A stretch of 64,000 bases of DNA from Granulosicoccaceae sp. 1_MG-2023 (GCA_030546905.1 JAUOPI010000004.1:118805-182804), one strand, 5' to 3'. Positions 1 through 14,067 are shown, numbered from the stretch's first letter. Program-made: numbers and translations. Notes: a model not told the origin generated them from the letters alone.

Positions 1-1
1 G

Positions 2-310
2 CAATACAGCACCTATGCGGTGATCTCGCCCGAAGGCTGTGCCTCGATTCTGTGGAAGAGTGCCGAGCAGGCCAGTGTGGCTGCTGAAGCCATGGGGATT
101 ACCGCCGGACATATCGACAAGCTCGGTCTGGTTGACCGCGTGATCGAAGAGCCGCTTGGCGGCGCGCACCGCGATCCGGATGCGATTGCCGCCAATATCA
201 AACAGGCCCTGATCGAAGAGCTCGGGCAGTTGCGCGGACTGGGCTGGGATGAGCTGGTCGACAAGCGCAGCGCACGCCTGCGCAGCTTCGGAGAGTTCAA
301 AGAGGGCTGA
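2..310 (+). CDS. accA: Acetyl-CoA carboxylase carboxyltransferase subunit alpha, C-terminal part
   Basis: This is the 3' end of a gene that begins before the window; the reading frame is open from base 2. It encodes the alpha half of the carboxyltransferase that moves CO2 from biotin to acetyl-CoA, the first step of fatty-acid synthesis in the cytoplasm. The visible segment has the typical AccA stretch [17 protein letters not shown], followed by the region around [20 protein letters not shown]. The stop codon overlaps the tilS start (TGATG), so the two are probably co-transcribed. The order accA-tilS is common in Gammaproteobacteria. The identification is firm although only about 100 residues are present. 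Confidence 0.93.
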   Translation, partial: QYSTYAVISPEGCASILWKSAEQASVAAEAMGITAGHIDKLGLVDRVIEEPLGGAHRDPDAIAANIKQALIEELGQLRGLGWDELVDKRSARLRSFGEFKEG

Positions 311-1605
311 TGACAGGTTTGCCCGATCCGTCAGCGCTGGCGGCCGGGATTGCCGCTTTGCCCGGAACCCGGCGGGTCCGGCTTGCCTTGAGTGGCGGGT
401 TGGACTCCCGGGTTTTGTTGCATCTGGCCCTGCAAGCCTGCCGCGCCGGTGGCTGGCCGCTGGATGCGCTGCATGTCGATCACGGCCTGCAGCAGGACAG
501 CGCGCAGTGGGCGGACTTCTGTCAACGCCTGTGTGATGAGGCCGGCATCGGTCTGCTGATTCATCAGGCGCGGCTTGCGCCTTTACCGGGCCAGAGCGTG
601 GAGGCGCTGGCGCGCGATGCCCGCTACGGTTTTTTTCGCTCACAGCTGCAAGCCGGTGATTTATTGCTGCTGGCCCAGCACGCCGATGATCAGGCCGAAA
701 CCGTCTTGCTGCAATTGCTGCGCGGGGCCGGTCCGGCCGGACTGGCGGCCATGCCGGCGCAGGCGCCGTTGGGGCTGGGCAGTTTGCTGCGTCCTTTGCT
801 CGGCTGCAATCGCGAACAACTGCGCGATTACGCCCGCGGCCACGGGCTGCAATGGGTCGAGGACCCGAGCAATAGCGACACCCGTTTTGACCGCAACTAT
901 CTGCGCGAACAGCTGACGCCGCGCCTGACGCAGCGCTTTCCTGCCTATCGGCGGACCTTGGCGCGCAGCGCGGCCAATTGCGCCGAGGCGGCAGCGTTGC
1001 TGACCGAGTTGGCAGAGCAGGATTATGCCGGCTGCGCTGATTCTCAGGCGGCGGGCTTGTGCTGGCAGCGTTTTACCGCGCTGAGTGAGATGCGCCAGCG
1101 TAATCTGCTGCGTTATCTGTTCCGGCGCTGTGATCTGCCCGTGCCGGGGCGGGCGCAGTTGCAGGCAATACAGACGGATTTTCTGCGGGCGGCGGCCGAT
1201 GCGCAGCCGCTCTTTCGCGCGCACGGCTGGTGTTTGCGGCTCAGTCGCGGACGCCTGACGCTGGCCCCGGAAGCGGCCGCCGCGGCGGTTTTCGATTATG
1301 CCTGGCCGGATAGCTCCGTGCCGCTGCATATCCCCGAGCTGGGACTGACCTTAACGCGTGAAGGCTTGCGCGCGCGGGCCGGGGTGGCGCTGCCGGCCGG
1401 GCTGTCCTTGCGCGTCAGTTGTCGCCGTGGCGGTGAGAAAATCCGCGTCCGGCAAGGCGCCGGCCGGCGACGTTTGAAATCCCTGTTTCAGGAAGCCGGT
1501 ATCCCCGCGGCTGCGCGAGCGGACTATGTGCTGATCTGGCAGGACGATGAATTGATTGCCGTGCCGGGGCTGGCTGTGGACCCGCGTTACGCAGTCCGGG
1601 ATTAA
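310..1605 (+). CDS. tilS: tRNA(Ile)-lysidine synthase TilS
   Basis: TilS modifies the anticodon wobble C34 of tRNA-Ile(CAU) to lysidine with ATP and lysine, switching the tRNA from Met to Ile decoding. The 431-residue protein has the N-terminal PP-loop ATPase motif SGGLDS at residues 28-33, the following LHVDHGLQ segment, and a C-terminal TilS domain with basic residues (KIRVRQGAGRRRLKSLFQE) near the end. This length matches the full-length gammaproteobacterial enzyme. The ATG start overlaps the accA stop codon by one base, which suggests translational coupling. Identification is strong. Confidence 0.95.
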   Translation: MTGLPDPSALAAGIAALPGTRRVRLALSGGLDSRVLLHLALQACRAGGWPLDALHVDHGLQQDSAQWADFCQRLCDEAGIGLLIHQARLAPLPGQSVEALARDARYGFFRSQLQAGDLLLLAQHADDQAETVLLQLLRGAGPAGLAAMPAQAPLGLGSLLRPLLGCNREQLRDYARGHGLQWVEDPSNSDTRFDRNYLREQLTPRLTQRFPAYRRTLARSAANCAEAAALLTELAEQDYAGCADSQAAGLCWQRFTALSEMRQRNLLRYLFRRCDLPVPGRAQLQAIQTDFLRAAADAQPLFRAHGWCLRLSRGRLTLAPEAAAAAVFDYAWPDSSVPLHIPELGLTLTREGLRARAGVALPAGLSLRVSCRRGGEKIRVRQGAGRRRLKSLFQEAGIPAAARADYVLIWQDDELIAVPGLAVDPRYAVRD

Positions 1606-1663
1606 CCTGCAGCGCGCCAGGCCGATAAGCTGATCTGTCGCTGCATTTACCGAGGAGGCTGCT

Positions 1664-2860
1664 TTGCAAGCCGATCAGGAACCGATTCGCACCATTACAC
1701 TCAATGGCACCAGCATTACTCTGTTGGGCACGGCCCACGTGTCCAAAGCCAGTGCCGAGAAAGTCCGTGAGCTGATTGAAACCGGCGACTATGATGCGGT
1801 CGCGGTGGAGCTGTGTGAAAGCCGCTTTCAGGCGCTGCGCGATCCGGAGGCGGTGGCCAAAATGGATTTGTTCCGGGTGATCCGCGAAGAGCGCGTTTTG
1901 ATGGTGTCGGCCAATCTGGCGCTCGGTGCCTATCAGCAACGGCTGGCCGAGCAGTTTGGCATTGAGCCCGGCGCGGAGCAGCGTATGGCAATCCGCCTCA
2001 GTGAAGAGCGCGACCTGCCGATCCTGCGCATCGACCGCGATATCGCCACCACCCTGCGGCGGGTTGCAGCCAATATCGGCTGGTTCAAACGCCTGCATCT
2101 GTTTACCGGTCTGGTGGCCGGGGTGCTGACCCGCGAGGAGATCAGCGAGACGGAAATCGAAAAGCTCAAAGACGGCGATATGCTGGAAACAGCCTTCGCC
2201 GAATTTGCCCGCGACCGTGAAGACCTCTATCACCCGATGATCAATGAGCGCGACCAGTTCATGATCTCGCGCCTGCTCGAAGAGGTTCGTGACAATGACT
2301 TCCGGCATATTCTGGTGGTCATCGGCGCCGGGCATATGAAGGGCATGTTAACGGTGGCGGAAAATCCGCCGGCCGATCCGGCCGGGACCATCGCGCAGCT
2401 GAATCATCTGCCGGCCAAAAAGCGCTGGCCGAAATATATCCCCTGGCTGGTGGTGGCGCTGATACTGACCGGTTTTGCTATCGGTTTCTCACGCGATACC
2501 GGTCTGGGTTGGGAGATGGTGCGCGACTGGGTGCTGATCAACGGCGTATTGTCGGCAATCGGTGCGGCTTTGGCGGCCGGTCACCCCTTAACCGTGTTGA
2601 CAGCCTTTGTCGCAGCCCCTTTGACCTCGCTGAACCCGACCATCGGCGCCGGCATGGTGACGGCGGCGGCTGAGCTATGGTTGCGCAAACCGAAGGTGGC
2701 CGATTTCGCGACCCTCCGGCATGACTGCATCAGTGCGGCAGGGTGGTGGAAAAACCGCGTCTCACGGACCTTGCTTGTATTTATTTTCAGCTCGCTTGGC
2801 TCGGCGATCGGCACCTATGTGGCGGGTTTCAGTATTTTCAGCCGTCTGGCTGCGGCCTGA
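1664..2860 (+). CDS. TraB/PrgY-family membrane protein
   Basis: A 398-residue protein of the TraB family (related to enterococcal PrgY and eukaryotic TRABD). The N-terminal domain has the family motif LLGTAHVS near residues 20-27 and the acidic motif VAVELCESR; a later IGAGHMKGM segment is also typical. The C-terminal third holds several hydrophobic stretches (WLVVALILTGFAIGF, LTVLTAFVAAPLTSL, TLLVFIFSSLGSAIGTYVAG), so it is an inner-membrane protein. Family members are proposed metal-dependent proteases or signal-peptide inactivators, but the bacterial role is not settled. The start is TTG, chosen because GAGGAGG lies a few bases upstream. It sits between tilS and pyrG, which are often neighbours in related genomes, so it looks like an insertion into the housekeeping block. 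Confidence 0.85.
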   Translation: MQADQEPIRTITLNGTSITLLGTAHVSKASAEKVRELIETGDYDAVAVELCESRFQALRDPEAVAKMDLFRVIREERVLMVSANLALGAYQQRLAEQFGIEPGAEQRMAIRLSEERDLPILRIDRDIATTLRRVAANIGWFKRLHLFTGLVAGVLTREEISETEIEKLKDGDMLETAFAEFARDREDLYHPMINERDQFMISRLLEEVRDNDFRHILVVIGAGHMKGMLTVAENPPADPAGTIAQLNHLPAKKRWPKYIPWLVVALILTGFAIGFSRDTGLGWEMVRDWVLINGVLSAIGAALAAGHPLTVLTAFVAAPLTSLNPTIGAGMVTAAAELWLRKPKVADFATLRHDCISAAGWWKNRVSRTLLVFIFSSLGSAIGTYVAGFSIFSRLAAA

Positions 2861-2878
2861 ACGGCTAAGCGGGCAGGC

Positions 2879-2911
2879 AAAAAAAACGGCGGCCTGATCA
2901 AAGCCGCCGTT
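2879..2911 (-). terminator. Rho-independent terminator oriented to the minus strand
   Basis: Perfect 9-bp stem (2885-2893 with 2903-2911) and a 9-base loop, preceded on the plus strand by eight A residues at 2879-2886. Read on the minus strand this is a stem followed by eight T residues, a textbook intrinsic terminator. Its direction is opposite to both flanking genes. It could partly stop plus-strand transcription from the TraB gene, but there is no T tract on that side. Confidence 0.7.
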
Positions 2912-5713
<2,802 letters not shown>

Positions 5714-5716
5714 ACG

Positions 5717-7496
<1,780 letters not shown>

Positions 7497-7500
<4 letters not shown>

Positions 7501-8219
7501 GTGGCTTGTCGCAGCGCTGTTGCGCGGTAGTGCCCGCGGCCGGTGTGGGCAGTCGTATGCAGTCGGCCTTGCCCAAGCAGTTTTTGCCGCTGGCCGGCGA
7601 TAGCGTGCTCGGTCTGTCTTTGCGGGCCTTGCTCGATTGTCCCGCTATCGAACGGATCGTGGTGACGGTGGGCGACTGGCCTTCGGACGTGGCGCGACCG
7701 GCGGCGCTGGATGATCCGCGGGTGACACTGGCGCAGGGCGGGGAGACCCGTGCCCATTCGGTGCTGGCCGGCCTTGAGGTGTTGTTACAGAGCCTGCCCG
7801 GCGACATGCTGGTGTTGGTGCACGACGCAGCGCGTCCCTGTGTCCGTGCCGCTGATATTGCGCGTTTAATTGCCGGCGTCAGCGAGGACGCGCCCAATGG
7901 CGGCTTGCTGGCCGTGCCGGTGCAGGACACGCTCAAGCGTGACGCCGGCGGTGCGCGCAGTGCAGAGACGGTTGCGCGCGAGGGGCTGTGGCAGGCGCAG
8001 ACCCCGCAGGCCTTTCCGCTGCAGGCGCTGCACGACGCCATCGCGGCTGCTTTGCAGGCCGGGCATACCATCACCGACGAAGCCTCGGCGATGGAGCTGG
8101 CCGGTTGCCGGCCGCGTCTGGTAGAAGGACGTTCGGATAATATCAAAATCACCCGGCCGGCCGATCTGGCCCTGGCCGGGGTCTACCTCAAACTGCAGGC
8201 AGGAGAGCAGCCATCATGA
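7497..8219 (+). CDS. ispD: 2-C-methyl-D-erythritol 4-phosphate cytidylyltransferase
   Basis: IspD attaches CMP to methylerythritol phosphate in the non-mevalonate isoprenoid pathway. The 240-residue protein has the nucleotidyltransferase signature [22 protein letters not shown] at the N terminus, [11 protein letters not shown] in the middle and [20 protein letters not shown] at the end. Its ATG overlaps the ftsB stop, and its own stop overlaps the ispF start (ATGA), so translation is probably coupled along the block. Identification is firm. Confidence 0.96.
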
Positions 8220-8698
8220 CCGCGTTGCGTATCGGCAACGGCTATGACGTGCATGCATTCACCGAGGGCGATCACGTGGTGATCGGCGGTGTCCGCATTG
8301 CACATACACAAGCCCTGAAAGCCCATTCCGACGGCGATGTTGCCTTGCACGCCCTGTGTGATGCCTTGTTAGGCGCGGCGGCACTGGGTGATATAGGTCG
8401 TCATTACCCGGATACGGACGCCGCTTTTGCGGCCATCGACAGCCGGGTGCTGGTGCGTGATGTGGCGGCCAAGCTGCGCGCGCTCGGCTATGACTGCGTC
8501 AATGTGGATGTGACCATTGTGGCGCAGGCGCCGAAGATGGCACCGCATATCGGGGCCATGTGCGCGCATATTGCCGACGATCTGGGCGTGGCGACCGACG
8601 CGGTGAACGTGAAGGCGACCACCACAGAAAAACTCGGTTTTACCGGCCGCGAAGAAGGCATTGCTGCCTACGCGGTGTGTCTGATTGAAAAGCGCTGA
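8216..8698 (+). CDS. ispF: 2-C-methyl-D-erythritol 2,4-cyclodiphosphate synthase
   Basis: IspF cyclises CDP-methylerythritol 2-phosphate in the same pathway as IspD. The 160-residue sequence has the zinc and substrate motifs [42 protein letters not shown] and the C-terminal [19 protein letters not shown], all diagnostic. It overlaps ispD by four bases. Separate ispD and ispF genes (not fused) are normal for Gammaproteobacteria. Confidence 0.97.
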   Translation: MTALRIGNGYDVHAFTEGDHVVIGGVRIAHTQALKAHSDGDVALHALCDALLGAAALGDIGRHYPDTDAAFAAIDSRVLVRDVAAKLRALGYDCVNVDVTIVAQAPKMAPHIGAMCAHIADDLGVATDAVNVKATTTEKLGFTGREEGIAAYAVCLIEKR

Positions 8699-8726
8699 TC
8701 CGCGCCGAGCCGCTGCAGGGAATCCT

Positions 8727-9761
8727 ATGACTGAACACACGGCCGCGGTGCGCGGTCCTTTGATGATTGATATCGCCGGCACGGCGCTCAGCGCACAGGA
8801 AGCCCGCTGGCTGGCCGATGAGCGGGTTGGCGGATTGATCCTGTTTTCGCGTAATTTCGTCAATGCCGCGCAGGTCACCGAGCTGGTACAGGCGATCCGT
8901 GCGGCCAGCGCCGATCCTTTGCTGATCGCGGTCGATCACGAAGGCGGGCGTGTACAACGTTTCCGTGAGGGCTTTTCCCGTGTGCCGCCGATGCGTGAGC
9001 TGGGCGCGTATTATGACCGCGAGCCGGAGGCAGCGCTGCAGCTGGCATTGGACACCGGCAGCCTGATTGCCGCCGAGCTTGCGGCGGTGGGAATCGATTT
9101 CAGTTTTACACCGGTGGTGGATATAGATACCGGTCAGTCCGGCGTGATCGGCGACCGTGCATTCCACCATGACCCGGCGCGGGTGTCGGTGCTTGCCGAT
9201 GCCTTGATGCACGGCCTGCACGCCGCCGGTATGCCGGCCGTGGCCAAGCACTTTCCCGGACACGGCTTTGTGGCGGCCGATTCCCATCTCGAGCTGCCGG
9301 TCGATGATCGTAGCCTTGAGGACATCCGTGCGCAGGATTTGCTGCCGTTCCGCCGTCTGGCCGAAGCGGGCGTGGAAGGGGTGATGCCGGCACATGTGTT
9401 GTATCCGCAGGTGGCACCCGAGCCGGCCGGTTTTTCGCGCTTCTGGATACAGGATATCCTGCGCGGTGAGCTGGCTTACGACGGTGCGGTTTTCAGTGAT
9501 GATCTGAGCATGGCTGGTGCGCTGAGTGCGGGGACGCCCTTGCAACGCGCGTCAGCGGCCATGCAGGCCGGTTGCGATATGCTGCTGGTGTGTAACGATC
9601 CGCAGGCGGTCGGCGAGGTGCTCGACGGGCTGGAAGTCAAGCCCGATGCGGCGCGTGAACGGCGTCTGAGCCGACTGCGCCGCCGCGACAATACAGACAC
9701 CTGTTTGTGCCGCGCGCAAGCCATTGCGGCAGCAGACGGGCTTTTCACGGTTCTGGCATAA
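8727..9761 (+). CDS. nagZ: Beta-N-acetylglucosaminidase (glycoside hydrolase family 3)
   Basis: NagZ removes N-acetylglucosamine from anhydromuropeptides in the cytoplasm during cell-wall recycling. The product (344 residues from the ATG at 8727, chosen because GCAGGG precedes it) has VDHEGGRVQRFREGF, the catalytic His loop KHFPGHG, and the catalytic Asp region FSDDLSMAGA. In this family products of this reaction can influence AmpR-controlled beta-lactamase, but no ampR or ampC lies here. The next gene, mtiP, is the same neighbour as in Pseudomonas. Confidence 0.93.
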   Translation: MTEHTAAVRGPLMIDIAGTALSAQEARWLADERVGGLILFSRNFVNAAQVTELVQAIRAASADPLLIAVDHEGGRVQRFREGFSRVPPMRELGAYYDREPEAALQLALDTGSLIAAELAAVGIDFSFTPVVDIDTGQSGVIGDRAFHHDPARVSVLADALMHGLHAAGMPAVAKHFPGHGFVAADSHLELPVDDRSLEDIRAQDLLPFRRLAEAGVEGVMPAHVLYPQVAPEPAGFSRFWIQDILRGELAYDGAVFSDDLSMAGALSAGTPLQRASAAMQAGCDMLLVCNDPQAVGEVLDGLEVKPDAARERRLSRLRRRDNTDTCLCRAQAIAAADGLFTVLA

Positions 9762-9773
9762 GGGAAGAGGGTT

Positions 9774-10523
9774 ATGGCACAGACAGCACTGATCGGTGGT
9801 ACCGGCCTGACCAGCATGGAGGGTTTGTCGATCACCTCCCGCGAAATGGTGAAAACCCCCTATGGCCCGCCATCCGGGCCCTTGACCCATGGCGAGCTGT
9901 TCGGTCATGAAGTGACCTTCCTGGCCCGTCATGGCGCCGATCACAGCATTCCGCCGCACCGGATTAACTACCGGGCCAATATCTGGGCCTTGCGTTCGGT
10001 GGGTGTGACGCGGGTGATCGCGATCGGTGCGGTAGGCGGTATTGCCGATAACTGCGGCCCGGTGACCATCGTTGTGCCGGATCAGATTATCGATTACACC
10101 TACGGCCGCGAACATACCTACTACGACACGCTGCCGCCGCGTGACGGGCATATCGGCTTTTCCTATCCCTATGATGCGGACTTGCGCGGGCATCTGATTC
10201 AGGGTGCGCGCAATGCCGGTGTAAAGCTGGTTGAGGACGGTGTTTACGGCATTACCCAGGGCCCGCGTCTGGAAACGGCCGCCGAGATCCGGCGTATGGC
10301 GCAGGACGGTTGCACGATCGTCGGTATGACCGGTATGCCGGAGGCGGCGCTGGCCCGTGAGGCCGGTCTGGACTACGCGGCCCTGACCATGGTGGTTAAC
10401 TGGGCCGCCGGACTGGAGCCGACCGAGATCGATTTCGCCGACGTGGAAAAGTCTATTGCCGAGGGCAGTGCTGCGGTACGTCAGGTCATCGGTGAGACCT
10501 TCGCCGCCTGGGCGCAGGACTGA
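9774..10523 (+). CDS. mtiP: S-methyl-5'-thioinosine phosphorylase (PNP/MTAP family)
   Basis: A 249-residue member of the MTAP/PNP phosphorylase family (GGTGL near the N terminus, LARHG, PHRINYRANIWAL, GAVGGI, GPRLETAAEIR, GMTGMPEAALARE). Near the end, where methylthioadenosine phosphorylases carry an Asp that recognises adenine, this sequence reads MVVNWAAG with Asn, which fits a 6-oxopurine substrate. Pseudomonas has a methylthioinosine phosphorylase next to nagZ, the same arrangement as here. The likely role is salvage of methylthioadenosine after deamination. Plain methylthioadenosine phosphorylase is the alternative. Confidence 0.8.
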   Translation: MAQTALIGGTGLTSMEGLSITSREMVKTPYGPPSGPLTHGELFGHEVTFLARHGADHSIPPHRINYRANIWALRSVGVTRVIAIGAVGGIADNCGPVTIVVPDQIIDYTYGREHTYYDTLPPRDGHIGFSYPYDADLRGHLIQGARNAGVKLVEDGVYGITQGPRLETAAEIRRMAQDGCTIVGMTGMPEAALAREAGLDYAALTMVVNWAAGLEPTEIDFADVEKSIAEGSAAVRQVIGETFAAWAQD

Positions 10524-10548
10524 CGCCGTCGCAGATGTGTTTCCCCTG

Positions 10549-10580
10549 AGTCCGCGCCGGCTGCCGGACTTCGTGTTTTA
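10549..10580 (+). terminator. Weak possible terminator after mtiP
   Basis: AGTCCG (10549-10554) pairs with CGGACT (10565-10570), followed by TCGTGTTTTA. The stem is only 6 bp with a 10-base loop and the T run is broken, so it may simply be a hairpin in the leader of dusA. Confidence 0.3.
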
Positions 10581-10603
10581 TCCCGCCTTTTATTGAGAAC
10601 GCT

Positions 10604-11593
10604 ATGGCTTTGATTCATCCGGACCGTCGCTTTTCCGTAGCCCCGATGATGGATCTGACGGACCGCCATTTCCGCTATTTTTTCCGTTTGCTCTGCGGGC
10701 AGGGCCTGCTGTATTCGGAGATGGTCACGGCCCCGGCCGTGCTGCACGGCGACCCCGACAGGTTGCTGGGCTTCAGTGCGCAGGAGCATCCGGTGGCGCT
10801 GCAGCTCGGTGGCAGTGATCCGGCCCAACTGGCCGAAGCGGCGCGGCGCGGCGAGCAATTCGGCTACGATGAAATCAACCTCAACTGCGGCTGCCCCAGT
10901 GACCGCGTTCAGTCAGGCCGTATCGGCGCCTGTCTGATGGCCGAGCCGGCGCTGGTCCGTGACTGTTTGCAGGCCATGCAGGATGCCGTATCGGTGCCGG
11001 TGACCGTCAAGTGCCGTATCGGCATCGACAAGCATGACAGCGATGACGAGCTGCAGCGTTTTCTGTCGGTCTTGTACGAGGGCGGGTGCCGGGTCTTTAT
11101 CGTGCACGCGCGCAAAGCCTGGCTGCAGGGTTTGAGCCCCAAAGAAAACCGCGACGTTCCACCCTTGCGTTACGAAAGCGTGTACGCACTTAGGGACTGC
11201 TTCCCCGATGCGCAAATCCTGATTAACGGTGGCATCAAAACTGCGGCCGGGGTGCAGACCCACCTGCGCCATGTGGACGGGGTGATGATCGGCCGTGAAG
11301 CCTATTACAACCCCTGGGAAATGCGTGATGTGTTGGCGGCGGTTTACGGCGCCGACGCCGTGCGTATTCAAACCCGCCGGGAATGGACGCTGGCCTATCT
11401 GGACTATCTGATCGCGCGTGAGGCCGAAGGCGTGCCTTTATCGGTGATGGTGCGGCATCTGGTGCCGCTTTATCAGGGCGTGCGCGGGGCGAAACAATGG
11501 CGCCGGACCCTCAGTGAAGGCACGCGTCACGCGACGGATGTGCGATCGCTGGTGATGCAGGCGCTGGACGAACTGGATCCGGAGGCGCAATGA
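10604..11593 (+). CDS. dusA: tRNA-dihydrouridine synthase A
   Basis: DusA reduces U20/U20a in the D-loop of tRNA with FMN and NADPH. The 329-residue sequence begins FSVAPMMDLTDRHFR, has the catalytic cysteine C97 in NCGCPSDRVQSGRIGACLM, the substrate loop VKCRIGID, and the FMN-binding INGGIKT and GREAYYNPW. The combination of SDRVQ and GACLM identifies the DusA subfamily rather than DusB or DusC. It overlaps the following ABC transporter gene by ATGA. Confidence 0.95.
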   Translation: MALIHPDRRFSVAPMMDLTDRHFRYFFRLLCGQGLLYSEMVTAPAVLHGDPDRLLGFSAQEHPVALQLGGSDPAQLAEAARRGEQFGYDEINLNCGCPSDRVQSGRIGACLMAEPALVRDCLQAMQDAVSVPVTVKCRIGIDKHDSDDELQRFLSVLYEGGCRVFIVHARKAWLQGLSPKENRDVPPLRYESVYALRDCFPDAQILINGGIKTAAGVQTHLRHVDGVMIGREAYYNPWEMRDVLAAVYGADAVRIQTRREWTLAYLDYLIAREAEGVPLSVMVRHLVPLYQGVRGAKQWRRTLSEGTRHATDVRSLVMQALDELDPEAQ

Positions 11594-13404
11594 AGCCGAC
11601 ACAGGGCCGCACCGAAAAGCCGCACAGCAACCGCCGCGACTGGGAAAACCTGCGCCGTCTATTGCCGTATATCTGGTCTTATCGCGGGCGGGTCGCCATC
11701 GCTTTGCTGTGTCTGGTGGCGGCCAAGCTGGCCACCGTCGGCGTGCCGCTGGTGCTCAAGCATATTATCGATGCGCTGAGTCCGGCCGGTGAGGCCGCGG
11801 TGCTGATGGTGCCGGTGTTTCTGGTCGCCGCTTACGGCGGCTTGCGGGTGGCCGGTTCGCTGTTTTCCGAATTGCGTGATGTGTTGTTCACCCGTGTGCG
11901 CTACCACGCCATGCACCAGCTCTCTATTGATGTGCTGGCACACCTGCATGCGCTGTCGTTGCGTTTTCACCTGGAACGGCGTACCGGCGCGATCAGTGCC
12001 GATCTGGAACGCGGCTCGCGTTCACTCAGTTCGGTGCTGAATTATCTGATCTTCAATATCGTGCCGACCGCGGCGGAGTTTGTGCTGGTGGCCTTTCTGC
12101 TGACCAGTGCCTATGACCCGGCCTATGCGCTGGTGATCTTCGCTACGGTGTTGACCTATATTGTTTTTACCCTGTTATTTTCCGGTTGGCGGATGCAGTT
12201 CCGGCATGAGATGAACCGCTACGAATCACGCGCCAATGGCCGCGCGATCGACAGTCTGCTGAATTACGAATCGGTGCGCTATTTCAATAGCGAGCAGCGC
12301 GAACTGGCCGCCTATGATGCGGATCTGCAGCGTTGGGCGGTGGCGGCCGGTAAGAGCCAGTTCACCATGTCGTTGCTGAATTTCGGGCAGTCACTGATCG
12401 TCACCGCCGGGGTGGCGTCCATTCTCTGGCTGGCGACCCGTGATGTGGCGGCCGGTTCGATCAGCATCGGGGATCTGGTGATGATCAATGCGCTGATGCT
12501 GCAGTTGTTTGTGCCGCTGAATATTCTCGGTGTGGTGTATCGCAGCATGCAGTATGCGCTGGCGGATATGGACCGCGCGGTGCAGTTACTCAGGCGTGAG
12601 CCCGAAATACAGGACCAGCCCGCAGCGCCGGATTTACAGGTGCGTGAGCCGACTATCGAGTTCCGTGATGTGGGATTTTCCTACGACGGGCAGCGGCAGA
12701 TTCTCAAGGGTGTCAGTTTCAGTGTGGCGGCCGGTGAGAAAGTCGCTGTGGTGGGCCCTTCGGGTGCCGGCAAGTCGACGATTGCGCGTCTGCTGTTCCG
12801 CTTTTACGACCCGCTCAGCGGACAGGTGCTGGTGGACGGGCAGGATATCAGTCAGGTCACACAGGCCAGTGTGCGTGAGCAGATCGGTATCGTGCCGCAG
12901 GATACGGCCTTGTTTAACGACACCATCGCTTACAACATCCGTTATGCGCGCCCGCAGGCGAGCGATGCCGAGATCCGGGCCGCGGCACAGGCGGCCAGTC
13001 TGGACCGGTTTATCGACAGCCTGCCGGATGGCTATGAAACGGTGGTCGGGGAACGCGGGCTGAAGCTTTCGGGCGGTGAAAAACAGCGTATGGCGATTGC
13101 CCGTGTGGTGCTCAAAGCACCGCAGATAATGGTCTTCGACGAGGCAACCTCAAGTCTGGATACGCGTTCCGAGCAGGCCATTCTGGAAGCGCTGAACCGG
13201 CTTGCCAAACGCACCACCACATTGGTGATAGCGCACCGCCTGTCGACGATTGTGGATGCGGACCGGATACTGGTGCTGGATCAGGGCCGGATTGCCGAGT
13301 CCGGCCCTCATGAAGCCTTGCTGGCGCAGCAGGGGCTTTACTACCAGCTCTGGCAGTTGCAGCAGAGTGCCGCACCTGCCGGGGAGGAAGAACCGCGCCT
13401 TTAA
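11590..13404 (+). CDS. Atm1/HMT1-type ABC exporter (permease-ATPase fusion)
   Basis: A 604-residue half-transporter: a membrane domain with about six helices (residues about 20-320) followed by a nucleotide-binding domain with Walker A GPSGAGKST, signature LSGGEKQRM, Walker B IMVFDEATSSLD and the H-loop AHRLST. The membrane domain (LLPYIWSYRGRVAIALLCLVAAKL, then VPLVLKHIIDAL) and the segment FNSEQRELAAYD are characteristic of the Atm1/HMT1 class, which exports glutathione-linked sulfur compounds or metal-glutathione complexes. MsbA-type lipid export is less likely. It is translationally coupled to dusA, a pairing with no obvious functional logic. The stop lies six bases from the convergent narL-like gene. 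Confidence 0.88.
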   Translation: MKPTQGRTEKPHSNRRDWENLRRLLPYIWSYRGRVAIALLCLVAAKLATVGVPLVLKHIIDALSPAGEAAVLMVPVFLVAAYGGLRVAGSLFSELRDVLFTRVRYHAMHQLSIDVLAHLHALSLRFHLERRTGAISADLERGSRSLSSVLNYLIFNIVPTAAEFVLVAFLLTSAYDPAYALVIFATVLTYIVFTLLFSGWRMQFRHEMNRYESRANGRAIDSLLNYESVRYFNSEQRELAAYDADLQRWAVAAGKSQFTMSLLNFGQSLIVTAGVASILWLATRDVAAGSISIGDLVMINALMLQLFVPLNILGVVYRSMQYALADMDRAVQLLRREPEIQDQPAAPDLQVREPTIEFRDVGFSYDGQRQILKGVSFSVAAGEKVAVVGPSGAGKSTIARLLFRFYDPLSGQVLVDGQDISQVTQASVREQIGIVPQDTALFNDTIAYNIRYARPQASDAEIRAAAQAASLDRFIDSLPDGYETVVGERGLKLSGGEKQRMAIARVVLKAPQIMVFDEATSSLDTRSEQAILEALNRLAKRTTTLVIAHRLSTIVDADRILVLDQGRIAESGPHEALLAQQGLYYQLWQLQQSAAPAGEEEPRL

Positions 13405-13410
13405 GACGGC

Positions 13411-14067
13411 TCAGGCGTTGTTGGCGCGCAGGCCGTGCTCGACGGCCATAACCGCCGCTTCGACGCGTGAGTGCACATCCAGTTTGCGCAGGATGGCTTT
13501 GACGTGCAGTTTTACCGTGCCGTCAGAAATGCCGAGGTTACGGGCGATGACTTTGTTGCTTTGCCCTTCGGCGAGCAGGCCGAGGATTTCCGTTTCGCGG
13601 GGCGTGAGATCGTCAAACGGGCTGGATTCGGCAGCCGGGATATCGGCTTTGCCCTGTACCACTTCAGCCAGAATCTGGGTCAGGGTAGGGGCAACCACGG
13701 TCTTGCCGGCGTGGATGTCGCGCAGCGCGGCGACCAGATCGTCCGGCTCCATATCCTTGAGCAGATAGCCGCGTGCACCGGCGCGCAGGGCGCGGATCAG
13801 GTCGCGCTCGTCGGCGCTGGTGGTCAGTATCACCACCGGCATGGTGACGCCGTTTTCGATCAGTTGCCCGAGTACGGTCACCCCGTCAACAGCCGGCATG
13901 CGCATATCCAGCAAGACAATATCCGGTTGCAGTTGCTGGGTCAGATTGAGTGCTTCTGTGCCGTCGCCTGTCGCTGCGACAACCTCGATATTACGGCGTG
14001 TGAGCAGGCCTTGCAGGCCTTCCCGGAACAGCGTGTGGTCGTCGATGACAAGTACTCGCAAATTCAT
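13411..14067 (-). CDS. NarL/LuxR-type response regulator
   Basis: A 218-residue response regulator. The receiver domain has the acidic pocket D9-D10, the phosphoacceptor D54 (VLLDMRMP), the switch Thr in ILTTSAD and the Lys in LLKDMEPDDL. The C-terminal LuxR helix-turn-helix reads LTPRETEILGLLAEGQSNKVIARNL with the recognition helix SDGTVKLHVKAILRKL. This is closest to NarL/NarP, which control nitrate- and nitrite-responsive genes. Its start overlaps the stop of the upstream kinase gene (ATGA), so the pair is co-expressed. No nitrate or nitrite reductase genes are nearby, so its regulon is unknown. Confidence 0.9.
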   Translation of the reverse strand: MNLRVLVIDDHTLFREGLQGLLTRRNIEVVAATGDGTEALNLTQQLQPDIVLLDMRMPAVDGVTVLGQLIENGVTMPVVILTTSADERDLIRALRAGARGYLLKDMEPDDLVAALRDIHAGKTVVAPTLTQILAEVVQGKADIPAAESSPFDDLTPRETEILGLLAEGQSNKVIARNLGISDGTVKLHVKAILRKLDVHSRVEAAVMAVEHGLRANNA

